Below are positions 50,259 to 59,727 of a DNA stretch of 64,000 bases, one piece after another (position 1 is the stretch's first letter; each line of letters opens with the position of its first letter). The translations under genes and the position numbers were made by a program. The notes beneath the pieces are model-generated. The model did no database searches and was not told the DNA's origin. It saw only the letters and a program-made list of their open reading frames with translations. Source of the DNA: Candidatus Obscuribacter sp. (GTDB lineage: Bacteria; Cyanobacteriota; Vampirovibrionia; Obscuribacterales; Obscuribacteraceae); contig JADYXR010000065.1 in the NCBI GenBank assembly GCA_021772095.1, forward strand, positions 1 to 64,000, read 5' to 3'.

Positions 50259-50413
50259 GAGACTCATGCCACGTCGGCACGAGACTCATGCCGCGTCGCC
50301 ACGCGACTCGACCGCAGCGCTATGCGATTTCATGCGACCACGTTATGCGATTCGTACGACCGCGCCACACGATTCAACAGCGCCGCGTCGTGCGACTCAA
50401 GCCGCAGTGCTAT
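50259..50413. repeat. 22-bp tandem repeat, about seven copies
   Basis: Units of 21-23 bp repeat the consensus GCGACTCATGCCGCGTC-CTAT (the first two begin GAGACTC). Copies vary at several positions, and a degenerate unit may precede at 50237. The period is not a multiple of three, so it is not a coding repeat. Two helical turns per unit put every copy on the same DNA face, as in protein-binding arrays. Confidence 0.75.
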
Positions 50414-50673
50414 GTGATTTTTCGCTCGCGGGAGAGAATCTTGTGCCTCTTGAAACCGGCTTCCACTAGGCGTTTTCGGCTCTTTGAATTTTAAATTCCA
50501 TTTGCGTAGCCCCTAATGATTCTTTTTTTCTCTTCCCTTGAATCGTCGTAGCGTTGATTTTGTGAATTGCACTTCTGACTAGCTGGTGCCTTGGAAACTG
50601 GCATCTAGTGTTGGTTTGAGAGTGTTTGGATTATCAGTTTGGCAGTTTCGACGATCTCCATATTCTGTTTAGG

Positions 50674-50773
50674 CAGCCGAGGCGAGACCGGAAACGTAAT
50701 GTTTGCGTTGAGCGCGTCAGAATTTTGCGGTGCTTGTGTCCCGAAACCCAGTGTTTTCGATCCACCTTGGTTG
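50674..50773. repeat. 100-bp palindromic repeat element, copy 2
   Basis: The left part CAGCCGAGGCGAGACCGGAA (50674-50693) and right part TTTTCGATCCACCTTGGTTG (50754-50773) match the arms of the copy at 38590, also 100 bp long. The adjacent words GGAAACTGGCATCTAGTG (50591-50608) also occur beside copy 1. It is probably a dispersed intergenic repeat of this genome. Confidence 0.6.
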
Positions 50774-51296
50774 AATCAATGAATCGACAACAAACCCTGG
50801 AGTGATACCACATCGGCTCAAAGTTAGTGTCAGTCCGTGTTTCGATGATGTTCTCTGGTTGGACAAAATCAACAACCGGTTTAAACAACCTAAGGAAAAT
50901 TGGGGGCAATCTCACCACCGCTATTCACCACCCCGTGATTACTACTTCAAGTAGCAAGAAAAGCGCAAAATCGAAAGGGGTTCAACCGTGAACTCCTTTC
51001 GAACCCTAAGGCGCTACCTTCCCTGGTATCGGGCCTGGTGTCACGCATCAACGACTCTGTTTGAGTATCGATGTGCACTTAAGGATTTTTGGGCGCGCTC
51101 TATAGCGGCCTACTCTCTCGATCCTCGAAGCCAGGGCGGCTTCGGCGGTATTGATCGCTGTAGCCGACGCGTTCTGAAGCCTGATGGCTGCAGTGCGCGC
51201 TACAGATTGACCGCGGCAAAAGCATCGCGGCTCGGGCCGCTGTTTGCGAGCTCGGTTACGCGTGGACGCGTCTCGGGCTGCGCGGTGCAGTCCAGC

Positions 51297-51782
51297 TTAC
51301 GGCTTCTGGGGCTTGGGCTGCGCTGCTTTCTGGGCGGCGTCGAATTTGTCGACCTCGCCCTGGATCCACTTGCGCAGATCGATCAGTGAGAGGTTGCCGA
51401 CCACTTGGGAGACTTCCTTGCCGCCGGGCTCGAACATCTTCACGGTCGGGAAGGCACGAATGCCATACTGCGTGATCAAGCCGGGGGCGACCGTGTGCTC
51501 GATCTTTGTGAACACGACCTTGCCCTTGAACTCCTGGGCGAGCGCTTCGATCTTGGGCTTGAGCATTTGACACGGACCACACCAGGCGGCGGTGAAGTCG
51601 ACCAGGACGAGGGTCTTGGCGTTCTTCATCTCGGTATCGACAGCCGTGGCGTCGTCGAGCTGTTTCACTTCGACCTTCTTCTCGGCTTGGGGGGCGAGAG
51701 TCTGGGAGTTGCTGACTGCGGGGATGAACGCCAGGCCAACGGCCAGAGCGAACAACATTGCGAACTTGATGAGACTTTTCAT
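51297..51782 (-). CDS. Exported thioredoxin-like protein
   Basis: The 161-residue protein has a signal peptide (MKSLIKFAMLFALAVGLAFIPAV) and a thioredoxin fold with WCGPC (Cys68/Cys71) and the cis-proline region AFPTVKMFEP. A short Gln/Pro/Lys tail follows. In the periplasm such a protein would reduce or exchange disulfides, fed with electrons by the ScsB/DsbD-like membrane protein encoded just upstream. AAGAGAAA is a fair ribosome site. The two genes are 279 bp apart on the same strand, so joint control is probable rather than certain. Confidence 0.9.
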   Translation of the reverse strand: MKSLIKFAMLFALAVGLAFIPAVSNSQTLAPQAEKKVEVKQLDDATAVDTEMKNAKTLVLVDFTAAWCGPCQMLKPKIEALAQEFKGKVVFTKIEHTVAPGLITQYGIRAFPTVKMFEPGGKEVSQVVGNLSLIDLRKWIQGEVDKFDAAQKAAQPKPQKP

Positions 51783-52060
51783 TTGATTTTTCTCTTATTT
51801 GCTGCAGCTGTCCAGTGATCCGAGAGTTGCCTCCCGTCTCAATGACACTGCAGTTGATGCCGGGGAAATTCTGTCGATGCGAGGTACGCACCGAACTTTT
51901 GCATCAACGGGTTGACTCCGACGGCGCCGGAATGGCGGTAGTCGGTATGTCCGGACGCTGGCGTGTGAGATGAGGCGCGCTTGATTCAAGCGACTTACTC
52001 GTGCCTCACCAGACACGCCTTGGCGTTCGGAGATTCGTTGTTAGCTGGTCGCCCTTGGCT

Positions 52061-53962
52061 TTATGGGCGGGAGGCTTGTTCCAGCGCATCGAGGACCATT
52101 TGGGTGGTCAGGATGGTCGGCAAAACGATTGGCTCGGTCGGCCGATGCGGACTCATGACCACGTACAGCGGAACTCCGGCTCGACCAAACTTGGCGAGCA
52201 CTTCGGTGATTTCGATGCCACCGTTTGTCCAGTCCGCTTTGAGAGCAACGACGCCTTTGTTCTTCACCGCATCCTGGATGCTGGTGCCGGCAAGTACGGT
52301 CGCCTCATTGAACTTGCAGGTCTGGCACCACTCGGCGGTGAAGTCGATGAACACGACCTTGCCTTCGTTTAGTGCTTTGTCGACAGCGTCCTTGGAGAAC
52401 TTCTCCCAGACGATGCCACCGGTTTGGTTGCTGGAGCTCGAGACCCAGTTTCCGCCTTTGACGGCAGGGTAGGTCAAGAAGTACATTGTGCTGCCCGCGA
52501 TAGCGAGTGCCACCGCCGCCAGTACCGGCTTGCGCTTGCGCGAAGCGTCGAAGCCGCCGAGGCTGTTGTAGAGCCATGTGCCGAACGATGCCGCCAGGAG
52601 AAACGCCACCGTTGCGGCGACGCCATCCGGACCGACCTGTCGACCGAGCACATACAACATCCAGATCACGCTGCCCAGGAGCACGAAGCCCATGCCTTGC
52701 TTGAAGTGCTCCATCCAGACGCCCGGCTTCGGCAGAAGCTTCATCCAGGCCGGATTGAGGCACAGCATCAAGTATGGGAAGGCGAGACCGGAGCCCACGG
52801 AGAAGAAGATCGCGATGATCACCCACCATGGTTGCGCAAAGGCGAAGCCGATGGCGCTGCCGAGGAACGGCGCAGTGCAGGGCGTCGACAGAATCGTCGC
52901 GACCACACCGGTGAAGAACGCACCAGCCAGACCCTTGCGGTTAGCCAGTTTGTCCAGACCCTGTCCGCTCTGGACCTGGAGGAAGAAGACGCCGAACAGA
53001 CCGAGCGACATCACGGTCAGAAGCGTCGTCATGCCGACCAGGAAGAGCGGCTCCTGGAATTGGAAGCCCCAGCCGACAGTGTAGCCAAGCGACTTGGCCA
53101 GAATGACGGCGACAGCGAGTGCCACGCAAGTGGACACGGTGCCTACGGAATAGGCGAAACCCAGTCGGGCAATTGTCGCTCGGCTCTCACCGGCTTCTTG
53201 AACGAAGCGCACGATCTTGAGCGAAATTACCGGCAATACGCACGGCATCAGGTTGAGAATCATCCCGCCGATGAAGGCGAGAAGCATGCTCATCCAGAAA
53301 CCATGTTGAACTTCGCTCGCGCCGTTTGGCTTGAGGTCCTGATCGAGAGCCGATTTTCCGCCCAATTTCTTGACGTCGCCGGTAAAACCGACGCCGGAAA
53401 AACTGGTTTGGTTATCGGCTAGTGCCGCGACAGTTGCAGAAGCGACCGGCAGCGTGATACTGCTGGTGGTGTCACCTGGAATGCAACTGTCTTTGCACGC
53501 CAGCCAGGAAATCTTGGCGTCGAAAGCGATAGAAGCGCCCGGGCTGAGATTGTCCGGCGGCATCACGGTGACGGAGATCACGGTTTTACCCGAGTAGCCG
53601 TACGTGACGAAACCGTTTTCGTCAAAGCGTTTGGGTTTTTCCCACTCCACTTTGACGACTTTGAACCCTTCAGGCACCGTGATGTCGACGCTTGTCGGCA
53701 TGCCGGAATCACCAGGATCCTGGTAGTAAATGTGCCAACCGGGCTGCAGCGAGAAGTCGGCGCCGATGCGAAACGGCTTGCCGGCCTCGATGGCAGTGGT
53801 GTCGGCGATTAACGTTACAGAAACAGCTTGAGTAGCTGAGTTTCCCGCGTCCAGCAGAACGTCTGCTTGCTTGACCGGAAGAATCGACTGCGCATTGGCA
53901 CCCGGTAGGGAACCGAAAAGCAGCAGCAGTCCAGCGACAAGCACCGGTAGAATCTTGTTCAT
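52061..53962 (-). CDS. ScsB/DsbD-like thiol:disulfide interchange protein
   Basis: The 633-residue protein has a signal peptide, an N-terminal periplasmic domain with the CKDSC pair (Cys156/Cys160), and a membrane domain of about eight helices with MPCVLP (Cys241) and STPCTAP (Cys362). It ends with a thioredoxin domain carrying WCQTC (Cys546/Cys549). This is the full electron relay that carries reducing power from cytoplasmic thioredoxin to the periplasm. The N-terminal domain is of the ScsB/DipZ2 type rather than classical DsbD. The likely client is the exported thioredoxin downstream. All relay cysteines are present. Confidence 0.92.
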   Translation of the reverse strand: MNKILPVLVAGLLLLFGSLPGANAQSILPVKQADVLLDAGNSATQAVSVTLIADTTAIEAGKPFRIGADFSLQPGWHIYYQDPGDSGMPTSVDITVPEGFKVVKVEWEKPKRFDENGFVTYGYSGKTVISVTVMPPDNLSPGASIAFDAKISWLACKDSCIPGDTTSSITLPVASATVAALADNQTSFSGVGFTGDVKKLGGKSALDQDLKPNGASEVQHGFWMSMLLAFIGGMILNLMPCVLPVISLKIVRFVQEAGESRATIARLGFAYSVGTVSTCVALAVAVILAKSLGYTVGWGFQFQEPLFLVGMTTLLTVMSLGLFGVFFLQVQSGQGLDKLANRKGLAGAFFTGVVATILSTPCTAPFLGSAIGFAFAQPWWVIIAIFFSVGSGLAFPYLMLCLNPAWMKLLPKPGVWMEHFKQGMGFVLLGSVIWMLYVLGRQVGPDGVAATVAFLLAASFGTWLYNSLGGFDASRKRKPVLAAVALAIAGSTMYFLTYPAVKGGNWVSSSSNQTGGIVWEKFSKDAVDKALNEGKVVFIDFTAEWCQTCKFNEATVLAGTSIQDAVKNKGVVALKADWTNGGIEITEVLAKFGRAGVPLYVVMSPHRPTEPIVLPTILTTQMVLDALEQASRP

Positions 53963-54452
53963 AGTGCTACCTCTACGAATAGCCTTGAGTTTCCGTGCGA
54001 GGAGTCTTCGATGCGTCTAACGCGGTGAGACTGGAAACTTTGAGGCAGGTGAGATTGATTGACAGCCGTAAATGACGGCACGACAGCCACCATATGTGGT
54101 GACGATGCTTTCACAATGATAAATCGATCTACGCGCGGTAGATTGAATCAGTTCCTGTAAACCAGAAGTCAGGATTGTTTAACTGAAGACTCCTCGGAAA
54201 AAAACAGATGTGAAAGACATCAAACTCTCTCAAGAAGAAGTATCTGAAATCTACTTGAGAAGCTATGCTTTAAATTAGTCTTCTGCAATCAACTGGATTT
54301 TGAGGTTTTGAGATTGTTAAGATTGGCAACCTGGAACAGTCTGCAATCGCCTGCCCACTGCACGGTTTGGGCGAGGCGTTAACGTCTCGTTACCTGTAAT
54401 ATCACAATTCTGTGTTGCGCCAAACATTGCAACCGCGGTTAGCGAGGATCAG
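53963..54452. other. Gap with palindrome
   Basis: No gene is supported. It holds AT-rich sequence upstream of the ScsB-like gene and the palindrome at 54372. Confidence 0.5.
54372..54389. promoter_or_regulatory. 18-bp palindrome
   Basis: CGAGGCGTTAACGTCTCG is symmetric except for one base pair. It lies 64 bp beyond the 3' end of the minus-strand gene at 54453 and may be a regulator site or a short terminator stem. Confidence 0.4.
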
Positions 54453-55061
54453 TCAGCGCTTTTGTGAGTAGCCTGTAACGTACGACTTGTCGACCCATCC
54501 GATCCGCCCTTTGTGATCGCCGGATTTGACCTTGATCCGCAACGCAATATCGCTCTCCTCGAGTACCGAAACATCGGCCTCGCCATCGATCTTGATCACG
54601 TCTTTCGGCAAGCTTGCCATTGATTTGTCGACGAGCTGACGAACTTTCGGTTCTTCGCGAAACATCGGCACAACGCCTTCCTCGCAACGAAGCTTGGATT
54701 CGCGCGGCGTGTCGGCTTCTAGTGCGGATGGAAAAAATAGTTTTCTAAAAATGAAATATGCAGCGATCATGCACAAGGCAATGCCTAACAACGACGCTAC
54801 CAGGAACACAAGTTTCAGCACAAACGCGAAGATTGCGATCAACACGCAAAAGGCGGCGACCAGAAGGACTATTCTCAAAACAATTGCCGACGGTGACACG
54901 ATTGCTCCAGCAACTTTCAGTAATCTGTGCGTGATTAGAATACCAGAGGAAAGTCGGAGTTCGCGATAACTTCGCGAGTCTTGATCGCTATTTGGAAAAA
55001 CTGCAGATTCTTGCATTAAACGGCCGGGATAGACCGCGTGTATAGTTTCGATGAATCCCAT
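54453..55061 (-). CDS. Membrane protein with SH3-like C-terminal domain
   Basis: The 202-residue product has two membrane helices (IVLRIVLLVAAFCVLIAIFAFVL and VFLVASLLGIALCMIAAYFIF, about residues 60-110), then about 90 outer residues. DVSVLEESDIALRIKVKSG followed by GRIGWVDKSYVTGY has the strand and GWV pattern of bacterial SH3 domains, which often bind the cell wall. The start is ATG 55061 with GGG upstream. No family match for the whole protein. Neighbours give no further hint. Confidence 0.65.
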   Translation of the reverse strand: MGFIETIHAVYPGRLMQESAVFPNSDQDSRSYRELRLSSGILITHRLLKVAGAIVSPSAIVLRIVLLVAAFCVLIAIFAFVLKLVFLVASLLGIALCMIAAYFIFRKLFFPSALEADTPRESKLRCEEGVVPMFREEPKVRQLVDKSMASLPKDVIKIDGEADVSVLEESDIALRIKVKSGDHKGRIGWVDKSYVTGYSQKR

Positions 55062-55277
55062 AAACCCGGTCTACAAGCCGCAAGTGAACGGGCTAACACA
55101 AGAATTCGGCGTTTTGTTCAGGCGCGCAAGACTCGATAAGGTTTGGCGTTACTTCCAAATCTTGTACGAGGTTCTTTCCGCTCACATCCATCACTCTTCC
55201 GCGATTTCGAGCTAATTGACGGCGAATTTTTCGCTGCGTGCTCGGCCGCACACCAACAAATTTATTGAGGTAAACAT

Positions 55278-55649
55278 ATGGAATGGTTTCTAATCAACGT
55301 TCTAACGCCGCTGCTCCTGCCAATCTTCTTGATCGCTATTATTGGTTTCATCGCTGACGTCAAACCCGATGCGTTTATCAAAATTTATATCGATATCATC
55401 CAAAACATACTCGTTGCGGTGTTCCGCTGCATCTGGCAAGTGCTGAAAATATGCTTCGAATTTCTTTGGCGCCTCTGCAAATGCTTTCTGCAATGTATGT
55501 GCTGCGCTCTGGAAACTAAGGGTGGAACAGGCAAATCGGGCAGTACTCCTTGTAAGCCGTGCGACTCCGCGGATAAGAGCAAGCCAGACAAAAGCAGTCC
55601 AGAGAAAAAGAAACGCGCTCCGAAACCTGAACCCGACGACAAGGTTTAG
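55278..55649 (+). CDS. Small Cys-rich membrane-anchored protein
   Basis: The 123-residue product starts with a hydrophobic helix (LINVLTPLLLPIFLIAIIGFI), then an amphipathic stretch, then a Cys-rich patch (CKCFLQCMCCALE and TPCKPC). A Lys/Pro/Asp-rich tail ends it. The cysteines suggest metal or lipid attachment, but no motif is exact. GAGG precedes the ATG, and a very strong hairpin follows at 55680. Confidence 0.65.
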   Translation: MEWFLINVLTPLLLPIFLIAIIGFIADVKPDAFIKIYIDIIQNILVAVFRCIWQVLKICFEFLWRLCKCFLQCMCCALETKGGTGKSGSTPCKPCDSADKSKPDKSSPEKKKRAPKPEPDDKV

Positions 55650-55679
55650 TAGGCGCGGACCGAAAAGGACAAGCGAGAG

Positions 55680-55723
55680 AGGTGCATCGGTGATTGGAAC
55701 TGAGTTCCAAGCCCGATGCACCT
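55680..55723 (+). terminator. Long perfect hairpin
   Basis: AGGTGCATCGG pairs with CCGATGCACCT, and inside TTGGAAC pairs with GTTCCAA. It follows the Cys-rich gene and also faces the end of the convergent GNAT gene, so it may act in both directions. Confidence 0.75.
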
Positions 55724-55885
55724 CAACATAAAACACTCTTACAGTCATTACCTCAACCTCGTGGGTGGAAATAGTAATCGTCAGGGTATTTTTAGTCTTC
55801 TCTCGTTTGTCCAGATTTGACCTTGAGTACGCGCGGTGAGCCATTCGATGTTGGTTCGAATTGTTTTCGAACTCGAACAGCGCTG

Positions 55886-56848
55886 TCACTCTTCTGGTTT
55901 GGTCGCAGGCGTGGATGCGTGAGCCGGAGCACTAATGCTCGCTGGCGATGATGCATCTGCGCTCGCGTCCATCGTGAGAGGAACATTCGCTTCACTTCCA
56001 GCCATCGGTTTTGCAACTTCAAGAACAGCATCAACTGCGCTTGTCGATGGTTCGACTGTGACCGACGAAGCAGGTGCGGTCGCATCGGCAGGAGCCGCTG
56101 CCGTGTCATCGGCAGTAGTCGATGCAGTCGCATCGGCAGGAGCCGCTGCCGTGTCATCGGCAGTAGTCGATGCAGTCGCATCAGCAGGAGCCGCTGCGGT
56201 ATCATCGGGTAGCTCGCAAGCCGCTACATCACCGGTGATGACAGGAACGCTGACTACGCGATTGTCGGTTTCCGTGAGGAGATACGCCTTGACGTAGATT
56301 TCTTTGATGATGCCTGCAACTGCGTCGCAGCCTAGTGTTCCGGTGTTGAAGTCGAGCCAGATCAGGTCGCCTTCTTCATCGGGAACGCTGGGGTCATAGC
56401 TCGGAATCGTGTATCTGGCGTTGTAGCGTTTGAAGCCGAGACGGTGATAGAAAGCCAGTCGGCGCTTTCTGTGTTTGCGCTCTTCTTCGGAGATGCCTTT
56501 CTCGCGAGTCGATTCGATTTCAGCGAACATGCCGAGCAGTTTCGGATGGTCAGCACGAATCTCAGCGATTAACGCCTTCATGTGCTTGGAGCCGATGCCG
56601 CTCGAACGTTTTGTCGGATCAGTGGCGAGATAAGCCAGCAAAGCGACTGTTGGAAGAATGTTTGTAACCGAGAAACAGAGAAGTCCTTCGCCATTGGAAC
56701 TTCTGTGGAGTAATAACTGACCGCTCTTGAGACCTTCGTGAAGTTGGCTCAGCGGTGTGCGCTGATCGGGACGAAAAGCGACCTCGTAGATCTTTTCCCA
56801 GTCCGTATCAGTAAAGCTAGATTTCCGGCAGTAGTTTGTTTCTGCCAT
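55886..56848 (-). CDS. GNAT-like acetyltransferase with repeat tail
   Basis: Residues 1-195 resemble a GNAT fold: VALLAYLATDPTKRSSGIGSKHMKAL is motif A with the acetyl-CoA loop, and AFYHRLGFKRYNARYTIPSY is the motif B end. The following 120 residues are low complexity, with 16-residue repeats of TADDTAAAPADATAST (48-bp DNA repeats near 56089-56220), then Ala/Ser/Pro sequence. Such tails are disordered and may attach the enzyme to a surface. GGTGA precedes the ATG. The acceptor is unknown. Repeats of this kind often vary in number between strains. Confidence 0.75.
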   Translation of the reverse strand: MAETNYCRKSSFTDTDWEKIYEVAFRPDQRTPLSQLHEGLKSGQLLLHRSSNGEGLLCFSVTNILPTVALLAYLATDPTKRSSGIGSKHMKALIAEIRADHPKLLGMFAEIESTREKGISEEERKHRKRRLAFYHRLGFKRYNARYTIPSYDPSVPDEEGDLIWLDFNTGTLGCDAVAGIIKEIYVKAYLLTETDNRVVSVPVITGDVAACELPDDTAAAPADATASTTADDTAAAPADATASTTADDTAAAPADATAPASSVTVEPSTSAVDAVLEVAKPMAGSEANVPLTMDASADASSPASISAPAHASTPATKPEE

Positions 56849-57653
56849 AAGTCACCATTGTGTTCGTGTCCCGCTGAAACCCAAACCCGAGTCACTGACT
56901 GGGTTTGTGAACGTGCTCCGATCAAGAATCCGTGGGTGGCGTCGTAGCAAACAGCGCAATGCCGTTCACGTGCGAGCGCATCCAGCGGTAAGAAACCGGG
57001 TTGAGCGTTCTGGCTGCGGGGCGTATTTGGAGTCTTCTTGGTCGATGAACTCAAATTAGTTTTAAAAATAAATATCGATCTCAAGTTACAAACAAAGTTG
57101 TGCGATAGAAAGCTTTACAGCCATTTATTTGCAGGTGTCGCCAAGCGCTGTTCATGCGGTTCTCGACTACGGCTCCCGGCTTTCGATATTGTCAAGACAA
57201 AATCGCTCATCGATAAACTTCTGATCACGTCGAGGTAATATCTAGCGCAGGCGCGTGAACCGCCAGTGGTGGCGCACTGTTTCGCGTTGTCAACACGTTG
57301 CGAGAGCCGCGCTTATCTCTATCGTTTTGGATTTATCAAACTAGCGATATGTAAACCGCAAACCTGTTCGATTTTCTTTGGCGGCTTCAATTTTGCCCGG
57401 ATCGGTCAAATGGCGCTCGTTTGAGGTTCGTGACCAGCGTTGTCAGTAAATTGCGAATCGTAAAAATCAGCTAAAGGCCTTGAGCCTGCATACTCTAATT
57501 AGACAGTGTGTGATGTCATTTTCCTTCTTTCTCTTGAGACCCCATCACCGCTCGTTTTATCCAACTAGTTTTCCTGTAAATCCATTCGGCTTTATCCGCT
57601 GTCGGCGCTCGCTCGTCATCGGAAAGCTGGGTGAAACGCAAGGTTTGAGCCAC
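56849..57653. other. Gap upstream of lysozyme gene
   Basis: Several short frames, none convincing. The frame of the lysozyme gene is open from TTG 57480 to its likely ATG, but that stretch lacks a ribosome site. Confidence 0.45.
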
Positions 57654-58409
57654 ATGGCTAGAAAATCCAAAACTTTGACAATGCCGGCAAACCATAGACA
57701 AAATGGAAATAACAGAGGGAGCCGACAGGGTCTCGTGTGGTCGCCGGAAGTCGGAACTGCTCAGAATATGGTATCGCTGGCAACACCATGGGGAATCGAC
57801 GTAAGTCACCATCAAGGTGTTATCGATTGGGCTATGGTGCGTCAGCAGGGTGTCGATTTCGCTTTCATGAAAGCGACTGAGGGCGCCACTTTTGTCGATT
57901 CGAAATTCAAGACCAACTGGAAAGAAGCGAAAGCCAATGGCATCCGTCGCGGTGCTTATCACTTCTTAAGGCCGAGAACCGACCTCACCGCGCAAATCAA
58001 CAACTTCGCCCGCGTGCTCGGCAGCGTCGAACCCGGCGATTTGCCGCCCGTTATCGACACCGAAGTGCCGAGCGATTGGTCGCGTTTGAACGGCAAGCAG
58101 AGCGTCGATCTGATCGTTGGTTTCATCGACGGTCTGAGGGCAAAACTGGGTGACAATGTGCATCCCATCGTTTATCTCAGCCCTTCGTTCGCCGATGATG
58201 TTTTGAAAAACGACTCGCGTCTGAAGAACTACCCGCTCTGGTTGGCGCACTACACGGCCGCTTCTCGTCCGCGTGTTCCCAAGCCCTGGGACTTCTGGAC
58301 GTTCTGGCAATTCACGGAAAACGGCACCGTCGCAGGCATAACGGGCAATGTCGACATCAATCGCTTCAACGGTCAAGCCGATCGTCTCGAAGCGCTGTTG
58401 TTGAAGTAA
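57654..58409 (+). CDS. GH25 lysozyme-like muramidase
   Basis: From ATG 57654 the protein has 251 residues and a GH25 barrel: GIDVSHHQGVIDW (48-60), KATEG (73-77), VIDTEVPS with Asp135/Glu137 as catalytic pair, and DINRF near the end. The family cleaves beta-1,4 bonds in peptidoglycan. The first 45 residues are basic and polar, with no signal peptide. An in-frame TTG (57480) would add 58 residues containing one hydrophobic stretch (SFSFFLLR), which might direct export, so the start is uncertain. A small membrane protein gene follows 70 bp downstream, which recalls holin-lysin pairs. Confidence 0.85.
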   Translation: MARKSKTLTMPANHRQNGNNRGSRQGLVWSPEVGTAQNMVSLATPWGIDVSHHQGVIDWAMVRQQGVDFAFMKATEGATFVDSKFKTNWKEAKANGIRRGAYHFLRPRTDLTAQINNFARVLGSVEPGDLPPVIDTEVPSDWSRLNGKQSVDLIVGFIDGLRAKLGDNVHPIVYLSPSFADDVLKNDSRLKNYPLWLAHYTAASRPRVPKPWDFWTFWQFTENGTVAGITGNVDINRFNGQADRLEALLLK

Positions 58410-58479
58410 TTTTTTAATCCGAACACGTGCGCCACCAAATATGGTGCCGCCGTCCGTAAAACAAACTAGAGAATCAGCA

Positions 58480-58653
58480 ATGAAACTCAATTGGCTCTCA
58501 CGCGTCCGCCCCATCGAAGCTCTGATGGTTGGCTGGACTGTCCTCGCTTTTATAGCGATTCCGCTGTGGAACAGCCCGTGGAAAATGCCCACGATGGTTG
58601 GTCTCCTGCTTGCAGCGGTTGTGCTCGGGTGGATTCTCGAGCCTCGTCGCTAG
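58480..58653 (+). CDS. Small two-helix membrane protein
   Basis: The 57-residue product from ATG 58480 has two hydrophobic stretches (EALMVGWTVLAFIAIPLW and MVGLLLAAVVLGWIL) and a basic C terminus (EPRR). AGAGAA precedes the start. It follows the lysozyme gene closely, so a membrane partner or holin-like role is possible. Size alone does not prove this. Confidence 0.5.
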   Translation: MKLNWLSRVRPIEALMVGWTVLAFIAIPLWNSPWKMPTMVGLLLAAVVLGWILEPRR

Positions 58654-58879
58654 TTCCGGCATAACTTTTTGACGGAGACAAAACCCGGGCTGGACCTATG
58701 GTTCAGCTCGGGAGTCTTCGGTGCACCGAATCTATTTCACGTAGGGTTAGGTTTCAAGAAAGAGAGTTTTCTTTGAAAGATTCGGTTTCGCGCGGGCACA
58801 TTTGCTTTTAGTAACTTTCGTGACCCAAATTTTTTTTCTGATCGTTAAACGACAATGTGTAGTAGTTTTGAGTGCGAAG

Positions 58880-58904
58880 GGAAAGGGCATGGAGTGCCCT
58901 TTCC
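58880..58904 (-). terminator. Hairpin after minus-strand gene
   Basis: GGAAAGGGCA pairs with TGCCCTTTCC around GGAGT, 75 bp beyond the stop codon of the gene at 58979. It has no T-run. A motif AAACGACAATGTGTAGTAG just beyond it recurs elsewhere. Confidence 0.45.
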
Positions 58905-58978
58905 GCAGAAGAGGTGATTGACGCGGGGCAGGATGTTTCACTGCAGCGACATCGACTAATTTCGCGACGACTTATCGC

Positions 58979-59623
58979 TCAGTCGCAGTCGGGTTGGTAG
59001 CCGTCCATGAACGTAGTGAATCGCTCGTCGTCCAGGAAGCCCTGGGCGAGCAGAAACTCGTAGAGTTCTTTGCGCTTCATCTTTGAGCTGTACTGGTTTT
59101 CGGACGCAACGGAAGTTCCTGGTGGCAACAGTCCGTCGAGCAAGTCACCACATCCGAGGTCGCTCAAATAGTGGTTTGCTCGCCAGAAATCTTTGTCGCA
59201 GATGGCGAAGGTCGTTCGCCTGTTGTCTCGTTCGCACACCGCGAACACGAACTCGTCGGCGCTGACTTTGCCGTTCGAGGCCGCTTGTCCGGGTTGACGT
59301 GCGGCACCTCCAGTGGTGTCGTCGGTTGTAGAGTCTGCGGCTTCCGCTTGAGCGATGGAATCGGTCGCGCCTGCGGTCGATTCGGCGGCGATCTGTTTTG
59401 CTGTGCCGAGCAAATCGGTGAACTTCACCGTGGTGATTTGGTCGTTTTGGTCTGTCACAATTCCGAATAACGGACGGGTGCGGTGTTGGAAGATGCGCAC
59501 GATGGCGGTCTTCGCGGTGCCGTTTTTCGTGATGCGCTTCCAATCCGCAGGACTCTTTTGTCCCTCGATTGGTGAACGTTTGTTCAACTCAATTTTGCAG
59601 ATTTCTGTGGTGATCTTGCTCAT
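58979..59623 (-). CDS. Unknown soluble protein
   Basis: The 214-residue product has an N-terminal region with strands (TAIVRIFQHRTRPLFGIVTDQ) and an Ala/Thr/Asp-rich linker (about 80-115). The C-terminal part contains FVFAVCERDNRRTTFAICDKDFWRANHYLSDLG and ends FMDGYQPDCD. No family is recognised. GAGG precedes the ATG. It shares strand, codon bias and spacing with the gene upstream at 59728, so the two probably form an operon. Confidence 0.6.
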   Translation of the reverse strand: MSKITTEICKIELNKRSPIEGQKSPADWKRITKNGTAKTAIVRIFQHRTRPLFGIVTDQNDQITTVKFTDLLGTAKQIAAESTAGATDSIAQAEAADSTTDDTTGGAARQPGQAASNGKVSADEFVFAVCERDNRRTTFAICDKDFWRANHYLSDLGCGDLLDGLLPPGTSVASENQYSSKMKRKELYEFLLAQGFLDDERFTTFMDGYQPDCD

Positions 59624-59727
59624 GGACCTCGTTGCTTTCTGAACTGGACGGCACCACTAGTAGTGGCGGGGATTGTTTTTTTTGCTGCTCGGTTTTTGCT
59701 ACTGGTGAAGCAAGGAAAACTTGTTGG

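Larger units (their letters stand above)
49609..51296. other. 1.7-kb gap with two repeat families
   Basis: No convincing gene. It contains a 22-bp tandem array (50259-50413) and the second 100-bp palindromic element (50674-50773). Small frames through the array are a by-product of the repeat. The last 300 bp before the thioredoxin stop are GC-rich with many inverted words and lack a clear frame. Confidence 0.6.

Noticed and set aside
50259-50413. CRISPR array or coding repeat
   Set aside because: Units of about 22 bp follow one another with no spacers, and the period is not a multiple of three.
57654-58653. Prophage lysis module (lysozyme plus holin)
   Set aside because: No phage structural, integrase or terminase gene lies nearby; GH25 genes also occur as ordinary chromosomal genes. 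Kept only as a remark.
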